NCBI GenBank assembly: GCA_028565635.1
Contig: JAOXYB010028600.1
Location: forward strand, 1 to 15,209
DNA length: 15,209 nucleotides
Reading direction: 5' to 3'
Source: Phoronis ovalis
Taxonomy: Eukaryota > Phoronida > Phoronidae
This document shows positions 1 through 8,500 of this stretch, piece after piece (position 1 is the first letter of the stretch; each line of letters begins with the position of its first letter). The notes beneath the pieces were generated by a model. That model saw only the letters and a program-made list of their open reading frames with translations, ran no database searches and was not told the DNA's origin. Position numbers and translations under genes: made by a program.

Positions 1-859
1 TGCTCATTTAATCTCGCACATAACTTGTCAATTATCAAAAATTGCTAAATGCTGGTAATATATGTTTCGGTCTTCATTTGCATGTTTTGCAGTTTCTTAA
101 ATTACTCAGAACAGCCTACGGTAAAATAAATATGTAAAGTATACATATACATAAAACAGATTGATTTTTAAATTCCTACAATAATTACAGATATATCGTC
201 TATTAGAAATACCTGTCACATATTCGCTCATCTCGGCAGTGTACTTCTATTATATGAAATTGCTTTAGGGTACTTAATGGCAACAGTGATATAACAAATT
301 ATCATTGCTTATTGATTATTCGTGTCTGTGTCAATATAAAATATTACAAAAATTATTAGTTTATTTGTATAAAACGAAAACTTTATTTAGTTTACAACTT
401 CAATTTTGTATTGTCGGTTCCTGAATCAGTAGTATATACTTTTAACAAGTATCAATAAAGTAGTAATAACGAAATTTTATTCTACTTCTTATAAATATAT
501 AGCAAGCAAGGTAAATTATTTCATATGCGTAAATAATCCTTTTTTAATCATTGCCGATGTAACTTTCTTTCACGACAGCATTATTTTTACTTTATATTAT
601 TTCCCAGGATATTAAAATATATGCAAAAAGTAGATACACAAAGTAGAGAGAGGATACCAGTATCCAGATGACAGCATTGCGATTGTCGTATGGCGAGAAT
701 AGATAACAAGGGTCAAGTAGCTCACGATAGAACCTCATTAGAAGTGTAGATATTAAGTAATAACACTCTTAAAACATGTTAGTTGTAGTAATTATTTAAT
801 TGCACTACCACTTTAGGTAATTAAGTGATGTTCATCAATTTTGACACCAACTTAAAACA
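1..859. other. AT-rich stretch with no recognised gene
   Basis: I see no coding region of useful length, RNA gene or clear repeat here. The base composition is strongly AT-rich, unlike the 860-1300 block that follows. Two features could serve as minus-strand poly(A) signals for the ORF to the right: tttaat near 796 (ATTAAA on the minus strand) and tttatt near 384 (AATAAA). Both are common by chance in DNA this AT-rich. Confidence 0.5.
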
Positions 860-1300
860 TTACACACTAATTCCAAATTTACATTTGGTTGGAGTTGCGC
901 GCAGTGTACGTGTTCTTAAGAACATCGTGAAATTATACCGAGTTATTTTTTCCCGGTGTGTAAGCATGCTCGTTAATGGCATAAGAAAGCCTCTATAGAA
1001 GTTCGTAAGGAGGCTCGAAATGGACCTATGCCGAAATTGGCACCCCATCCAATATAGAATTTTTTCTAAAACAACCAAGACTCCAAGCATTTTATACGAA
1101 ACATACGTAGTTTCCTCTTTAAAACTTTTTTCAAACATTTCCATTATACGCACACTAGCTAAATCGAGCAATAAACGGAATAGGTGCCTAGTTAGTTGTG
1201 TACTCGAGTTATTCGCGAGAAAGTACAGTAGTACTAAATCAGACCCTCTGTGTACACAAGAATAACCCTGCATCGAATGTATTAATATAGTTCCACACAA
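860..1300 (-). CDS. unidentified 146-codon ORF, possible terminal exon
   Basis: The product is not recognised. The ORF runs from an ATG at 1300 to a TAA at 860-862. It is less AT-rich and has more CpG than its flanks, which hints at coding sequence. The predicted protein is rich in amphipathic leucine stretches (for example LVLLYFLANN, LFRLLLDLASVRIM, VLVVLEKILYWMG), as in an alpha-helical protein. It has no signal peptide or catalytic motif that I can name. Just inside the ORF, the minus strand reads CGATGCAG|GG, a plausible phase-0 splice acceptor, so the real coding part may begin near 1270 as the last exon of a gene. No convincing upstream exon lies between 1300 and 2555. It could also be a chance ORF or a decayed gene. 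The 81-codon plus-strand ORF across 1020-1265 looks like its shadow. Confidence 0.3.
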   Translation of the reverse strand: MCGTILIHSMQGYSCVHRGSDLVLLYFLANNSSTQLTRHLFRLLLDLASVRIMEMFEKSFKEETTYVSYKMLGVLVVLEKILYWMGCQFRHRSISSLLTNFYRGFLMPLTSMLTHREKITRYNFTMFLRTRTLRATPTKCKFGISV

Positions 1301-1325
1301 ACAAAACTTGAAATCAAATAAATAC

Positions 1326-1335
1326 TTTATTTATT
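1326..1335 (-). terminator. overlapping AATAAA poly(A) signals (candidate)
   Basis: The plus strand reads tttatttatt, so the minus strand holds two overlapping AATAAA hexamers. They lie about 1.2 kb beyond the proposed CECR2 stop codon, a normal 3' UTR length. Alternatives are AATAAA at 1491-1496 and ATTAAA at 2232-2237. The AT-rich background makes chance matches likely. Confidence 0.35.
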
Positions 1336-1774
1336 ATTTATACAATATATGAAACTATTCCAATGTATACACAATTTAAATATTATTTATAACAAAAATT
1401 TTACCAACATACTAGGCTTGTTGTATATGCAAACCTATGTTGACCTACATTTTTAAATGTTAAAACTGCATTGTGAGACAGTATAGTAAATTTATTAGTT
1501 TGTTTTAATTAAATAATGTTGGTTCCTGTGTAAGCTCGTGTTACTTCGAACATCAAAAGCCACACATGCATCAAACAGCAGACAAATAATGCCAAACTTA
1601 AATGCGTCTGTTCAGCTGCTATAAATGTTGGGAAATAAGTATATTTAACTCCATGAAGCATTCCCAAGGTTCCAGCCGCTGTTTATAACTGAATAGATAA
1701 GCTTTGAACTTAATCTGATGCCTTTCGTCTGTTATTCGAAGACGCATAATACAGCGGATAAAGTGCTACTTTAG

Positions 1775-1874
1775 TTCCTTTTTCTTATTCGAACTTGGGT
1801 ATCAAATAAGGAAAAAGGGATCAGTTTTTTCTACCTTACTAAAATGCAGATATCAAATAAAAAAGGGAATCAGT
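1775..1874. repeat. imperfect hairpin plus direct repeat
   Basis: The arm at 1775-1789 (ttcctttttcttatt) pairs imperfectly with 1805-1819 (aataaggaaaaaggg) to form a short hairpin. The block tatcaaataaggaaaaagg at about 1800-1818 recurs in shortened form at about 1852-1874 (tatcaaataaaaaaggga), followed by 'atcag' in both. It may be a remnant of a repeat element. I do not recognise the family. Confidence 0.4.
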
Positions 1875-2554
1875 CCCTCATTCCAGTGCAAATCTCAAAA
1901 TTGGATACTCAAGGTCTTTTTTCGCAGGAAATCCAAAAATTTTAGCTTGCGGTAACAAGAAGAAACCCAGTTGTTTTTTGTGCAAATATTGAGCTAGGAA
2001 TCATATATTTATAAGATTTTTAAGTAGCAATCCATTGTTATACTATATAAATTTTTTGGAAAATAATACGGAAGTTGTCTAAAGTTTTCATTCATAACAA
2101 GGAAATAATTTGTTTTTTACAATAGCTGGTTCCTTTATCCTTATTAAAGACCCAGATCTGAGTATTCACATAATTGTCATCCGGTGTAAGAACTATTGAT
2201 ATCAATACAACTGAAACATGGACATGTGCATTTTAATTCAACCAGGCACATTTACATATAAATACATAATTGATCCAGCTGTTGATGTAAAACCAACATA
2301 TATTTGTATACAGGTACAGTATCTCCAACAAGCAAGCAAGTGCACTTAAACTGTTACGCAAGAAAGTAACCAAAAATGACAACTATAAAACTTGAGGTTA
2401 GATGTGTGCTTGCAATATCTTCAGTGGTTTCTGTCATCTTCCCATCAAACACATCAAATGTACATCTGACTGCATTTCATATAGTACATTTGAATGAAGC
2501 AAGCAGAACAACGCAAGATCCATTTCCACGTAGAATATAGTACATCTAGTATAG

Positions 2555-2580
2555 TCACTGGAAGGCTGTTTTAGGCAAAT
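2555..2580 (-). CDS. CECR2: CECR2 exon 16: 26-nt coding end
   Basis: It follows a strong pyrimidine-rich acceptor (TTCATCCTTCATTTTCAG). With phase 1 entry it encodes D-LPKTAFQ and a TGA at 2557-2555. The short final peptide is an inference from splice signals and phase, since the C-terminus is poorly conserved in the family. Confidence 0.55.
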
Positions 2581-5500
2581 CTGAAAATGAAGGATGAAAA
2601 AGCATTATAGGAATTGTCAATTATAGCCAGTATGTTACATATTACACTTTCATATAAATGGAGTTCTTGTAAGCCACGAGTTCTCTCTGCAGACACTTTA
2701 TATAAAATTAATGTTGAAAGTTACAGTGCTGAATACAGTAACATCAGTGAATGTAAGCAAAGATAAACTCCTCTAAACAGTTTAAGGATACTACAATGCC
2801 TCTGACACAAAAACGTGTGTGCAAATATGTCAGGATGAAAACTATCATTTTTATATTTCAAAAGGTGACTGTAAGTATTCGTGAAATCCTGAAATGATAC
2901 TGGCATGACACAAACAGAAGGCCTACATATTGGAAATTCTTTTAACTTTTGTAGCTTACCACCATTCATATTTATCACAGGATAGGTAGACATTTGAACA
3001 CCATTCATGATCTGGGGTTGGAACATCATATTGCCAGATGCTCCCTGCCCAGTTGCCCGATGAACTACACCCTGATGTGGATACTGCTGAGTTTGCAGCG
3101 TCTGGAATTATTTACAGCAATATTAAATTATTTGTAGCATAACAAAACAATACATTTACTTTAGATCTTTGAATAGAAAAACCTTCCCGAGTCACTCATT
3201 GTCACACAGATGGTCACAAAACCGTCATTATACAATGATTAAGTCAAATTTTCAAGTACTGTAGGCATTTACTATAAGAAGGTGGCTAATAAAATCAGTA
3301 TTAAATCAAATACTGTTAACAAAGTATCACAGACTTGACAAAGAACAGTGTAAAGACTAACACATACTTACATTCTGGCTTACATAAGCATTTCCACCAT
3401 GGGTATATCCATGATCTCCAGCCATTTTGATTCCAGTTGATCGTGAAATCTCTTGTGCTGTACAATTTTGCCCATAACCGATTTGTGTGTGCATTGTTGT
3501 CTGTGGTAACTGGGGTCTGGCAGAACCAGGATGTCCATTTCCAGTTTGGCTTAACATTGGATGTAAAATTCCTAGTCCAGCAGTAGTTACACTAACAGGC
3601 ATTCCTTGTGGATGGGAAAAACTTAGAGTTGTTTTAACATCAGGCACAACTCCAATTTGTGCAGAATTTGAGATCAGTAATTGTCCCTGAGAAAGAACAG
3701 AATCATGGTGCTTTGAATTGGAATGGTTTTGGACCATCTGAGAATTGGGTATTCCTTGGCCACTTGATTTGCTAACATTATCGATGTTTTCAAACCCCAT
3801 ACGCCAAATCTTCTTAGATGGAGGCCCTTCTACAGATGCACTAGAATTTTCTAGAGGACGCTTAAGATTCTGTGTTTTATTTATGCTTCCTATTCCCTCA
3901 ACAGCCACAGATTTGTTTATAAGACTCCCTTTTTCTGAATTAGTTACAGTGTTACTCATATTTTCAGATGTTTGGTTTTCAATTGCAGCATTTTTCAATA
4001 AAGTTTCACTTGTGCCAGATAAATTCATTGCAATTAAGTGTGACGATGCAGATATTTGTTGTTGATTTGTAAGTCCATTTAAATTCGGTAATTGATTAAC
4101 ACTTCCAGTTGTTTGAAATGGAACAAAATTGTGTTGCCCTTGCCCTGGCTGCCTGTTAACAATAATGACCTGCTGTCCATTAATAAAACTATTCTGAGGG
4201 TTTACTGATAGAGGTCTTGCTACACCAGCTACAGGATATCTTGTAGTGACAGACATCTGTCCACTGACAGGTGGCTGAGAATTTAATGCAAGGGAGCTCT
4301 GAATGGCACTGACTTGAGACGTACGATGTATGTTCATTTCTCCGGAAAGTCGCTGATTCAGAGAATGTACGCCAGCAGTAGTAGTAGTAATCGCAGAGGG
4401 TAATACTATTCTTTGTCCTTGTATTCCTTTCTGATGTATAATTCTAACATCCTGCTTAGTACTTGGGGAATGTTGACCTGCATACATACTCCCACTTACA
4501 GTTGCATTCCTGGGATATTTATGCTTTGGGCCAGGGTGTTGTACATTCACTATTTGTGGCATTGAACTATGAACAGCTGGCAGTATTTGCTTAGGGCGTG
4601 TTTGTTGTAAGGTATTCATGCCTTGTGCTTGAGATCCGCTTACACCAACACCACTTTCAGACACATTAACTAGGTTTTGTCCTTTGTATAACTGAATCAT
4701 AGTTCCTTGAGGCAACTTTCTTTGTATGCTAGAAAGTATTTCTGGAGTTACTTTCAGTACAGTCGTGGGGATGTTTAAATTAGATTGGGCAGTTTGAGGG
4801 CATCCTATTAGTGCTTCAGATGATAAAGCATTGGCTTTGTATATATTCTGTTCAGGTTTACTACAGTTTGAGTCTCCAGCTCCTTTAAGAGCAGCTAGTG
4901 TGAGATGTTTTGTAGCATATACAGCATTGTTATCCAACTCATCTTGGCTATAAGGGCTGCTACTACGAGAACTCTGTAAAAGAAACAAAATAAACATCTT
5001 AATATAAAGATCACAAAATAACAATATTCACCTTGTCTGAAAGTTGTGTTTTTTTTGTATTTGCAAACACTGTAATTCGATTGAAAATTCTGTATGATAC
5101 AGATATCACACTTTGAAACTTCGTTAAAATAATGCAGGTTTCCATTTGCCTTTGCTACTCTACACAATGATATTATCACGTAGTACAATATACTATTAGA
5201 GAATCTTCGGCTGCCTTATGATATTATCACATAGTACAACATACCCTTAGAGAATCCTCGCCTGCCTTATGATATTATCACATAGTACAACATACCCTTA
5301 GAGAATCCTCGGCTGCCTTATGATATTATCACATAGTAAAACATACCCTTAGAGAATCCTCGGCTGCCTTATGACATTATCACATAGTAAAACATACCCT
5401 TAGAGAATCCTCAGCTACCTTATGCTATTATCACATAGTACAACATACCCTTAGAGAATCCTCGGCTGCCTTATGTAAAGCTTCCAGTGCTTTGTTTCCT

Positions 5501-8500
5501 GCAGCTCGTTGAGGACGGAATTTTTTATGAAACGAATTAATCATTTCTACTTCAGTTCCTTTAAATTCTTCATCACTGTCAAACTCCTCGATAGGCAGAT
5601 GCCTTTTTAATGCTCTGTGCAGACATTTTTCTATGTTTCTAGCCAGCACAGTATATTCTGCATGAAGAAATAAAAGTGTCATCGCCTAAGACATTTTAAA
5701 ACAGCACCTTTACTGCCAACCTTAAATGATACTTACAGCATGAATTATAAATGCTCAAGCATTTAACTACATAGAACATGTTGCATATTTTTTATGGTCT
5801 ACTTGATTGCTTTGTATTGCTATAACTCGTGCACAAGGCAATGAAGCAAACTACAAACATGTAGCACATTTTAAGCAGTTAAATGCAAGAACATTTAAAT
5901 GATCATAGTAATCCAGAATGCTAACAAATGAAAAATTAAATTATTTTCACTTGAAACAAGGCTTCAGCACTATTCATTCCACTGGTCATTGTATATAATA
6001 TATAACAACGCACTCTTCTCTTAATTAGCAACTTCAGATTTCCAGAAATATTAATCTAATAAAGTCCCTACATTTCAGTTTTATGCAAAAAAATCCCTTA
6101 GAGAGAGTAAATGAAAAGTTGCAATTATTGACTTACCACTTTCAGCTCCATTATAATATTCACAATTCTCAAATATGAGTTGAAAGTCTTCAATAAAGGC
6201 ACCACGGGAAGTATAGTCTTTATTGCTAAGATTCTTTTCTATTGTTGAAAGATCCATGGGCTTCTGAAAGAGTGCAAAATGTGAAGTGAACACCAGTTTC
6301 CAGCTGTACTAAACTTACATGAGAAAAACATTTACATGACATTAAACAAGCGCTTTGATGTACTACAATTTTAAAGTAATCTGAGATGTGTACAAAGATA
6401 AATGACACTGAATTAATAAAAAACGCTATTCCTAGACGACGATCATGTGATTTTTAAATTTTCCATGTTTATTTCACTATCTTTTTCTTTTGTTAGTTTC
6501 CTCCTCTATAGAAGACCATACTTTTATAGAGTAAACAATGTACATAATATATTATGAGCTTGCTAATTAATTTGACCCCTGCCACTCGGTTGTAGGGCCC
6601 CAGTATGAGATTGCTAATTACTTATTTTACAAACTAACATCTAAACGTGTTTTTTTTAATAGGAGGTAGTTAGTAAAATTGTGTGATTTTGTACCAGAAA
6701 CACAAACCAATATCCATACGTTGAGGGGGGGGGGGGGTAAAATCTATATGAACACTGTTTGTATAACATCGGTTTTGTGAACTTTTGAGATCTTCCCTAA
6801 ACATGATACTTCTCGATCATGGTTTATTTTATTGAAATGTTATTGTATTTTCTTCTGGTATATAACTTTATGCAAGAATTTACATGGTTGATAGCAAATC
6901 AAACTGTCTTATTATGTTTTTTGTCATCCCGTATGTGCACTTTACATATTTATAAGGTATGCTTTCTGCAAAATGGCACTATTTTCAAGTATTTTTTAAA
7001 GTTAAAACATTGACTTTCTAAACCACAATTAAAATACCGTTGATTTACCTCCACTACTTCAGAATATCCAGGTGCGATGTCATCTGACACCGGATCCATG
7101 AATGGCCAGGCATCCTTGTGGTCCTTAACAGTCTCTAGCACTGAAAAGTTAATAACTCAAAGCTGAAATTACTGCTGAGTATATAACTATAAATATGTAA
7201 ACATGATTCTTGGACTTAAGAAGTGTCAGTTGGTTGTTACACACATATGCTAGATGTACAGAACATAATGCTAACAGAACATTTGCATATGCTGTGTGAC
7301 ACCACCAGCTGAAGCCAAACAGAACATAATTGCACATTTTGTGAATAAACAATCATGCAGTTGTCATTGGGCGATACATTCACAAAACATGGGAATGCGG
7401 GTTTGGTTAGGTTTGAATGTTCCCACAAATAACACCTAGCCTATATTGCCAGTTGATCTGTCATGCACATCCACATACATAACCTAATGCACCCTACTAA
7501 GATTACTTAACACAAAATAGAATGTTATACTAAATTAAAATCATTTCCACGGAAATGTGTACCTTTAAACATGCTAGTCATCACATCATCATCTAAATCT
7601 TTGTTTCTACAAAAGAATAATGCAAAAAATTATTACAAAGGTTGAGCATTTAATCGTATTTTTAATGTACCAACAACTAGTATGAATACTTTAAACTCTA
7701 TTACAAATACAAGCACTTATTGTAGATTTAGTTAATTCAGCTTAATATATATTTTGAAATCAAATCTGGAACTATTTTCAAGCCCCACTTTAAGTGTCAA
7801 AGAATGTGTCCACAGGTGTCTGTAGAAAAATGTTATTATTACAGTTATTATAAGCAATCAATATTTTTAAAGACATTATCCAACCAAAACTTCAACTGAT
7901 GCAACTTTCAATTTGGTATAATACTTTTCAAGCACAAAATTTGCATATTTTCCCTTTTTGTTTTCCATTTATAGATAATGCAATAAAACAGGACAAACAA
8001 AATGTGTATTTTTATCTAATCAGCAAGAAGAACTTACTGTGAACTGTTGCTGTGCTGTGAATGTTCATCTATTACTAAGTGGGGTGGCAATTCTAATCCC
8101 TGAGCAATGTAAGCAGCTCGTTCTTCCCTTAATTTGGCTCTTGTTGCGCGCTCTGAAAGAAAGCATCACAGCCATTGTAACAGTAAGTATATGTACCAAC
8201 AGGATATATCCTGGAAAATATTTTCTTCCACCTAAAGATGGCAAAACAAAGATGCCTTGCTACTGCAAATGGAAGCTGTTTCTTAACATGATTCATAATT
8301 GGAGCATTTTTCTGCTAGTGTAGCAGAATAGAGCATCTAGGTAATTAGTTTTTACTTGCTTTCTGATGAGACCGATGGTTTATCACAAGAATTGGAATTT
8401 GTATTACAGAATAAACTACCTTCTTTTTTCTTTGCCCTCTCTTCTCTTCGCCTTCGCTGTTCTTCGTGTTGCTGCAACTCTCTCTGTTTTTGCATTTCTG

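Larger units (their letters stand above)
1301..2554 (-). other. probable CECR2 3' UTR and downstream flank
   Basis: No ORF above 60 codons occurs here. The region lies just downstream of the proposed CECR2 stop, so part of it should be 3' UTR. Candidate minus-strand poly(A) signals are ATTAAA at 2232-2237, AATAAA at 1491-1496, and two overlapping AATAAA at 1326-1335. Which one is used cannot be told from sequence. A partly duplicated, partly inverted block near 1775-1874 is listed separately. Confidence 0.45.

Noticed and set aside
1020-1265. 81-codon plus-strand ORF
   Set aside because: It overlaps the longer minus-strand ORF, has no recognisable content and is probably its shadow.
3487-4065. 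Two plus-strand ORFs of 67 and 106 codons
   Set aside because: They lie wholly inside CECR2 exon 14 on the opposite strand and are shadows.
5169-5474. Regular repeat array that could suggest a CRISPR
   Set aside because: Units are directly abutting with no spacers, and the DNA is animal genomic sequence with introns. It is a minisatellite.
6725-6737. G13 run as a G-quadruplex regulatory element
   Set aside because: A single uninterrupted G run in an intron is more likely a slippage homopolymer; no separate G-tracts lie nearby.
6137-7606. Bromodomain from another remodeller subunit such as BPTF or BAZ1/BAZ2
   Set aside because: No PHD finger is encoded, and the N-terminal [22 protein letters not shown] and [16 protein letters not shown] blocks are CECR2-specific.
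8039-8323. 94-codon plus-strand ORF
   Set aside because: It is antisense to CECR2 exon 9 and its flanking intron, with no protein-like pattern.
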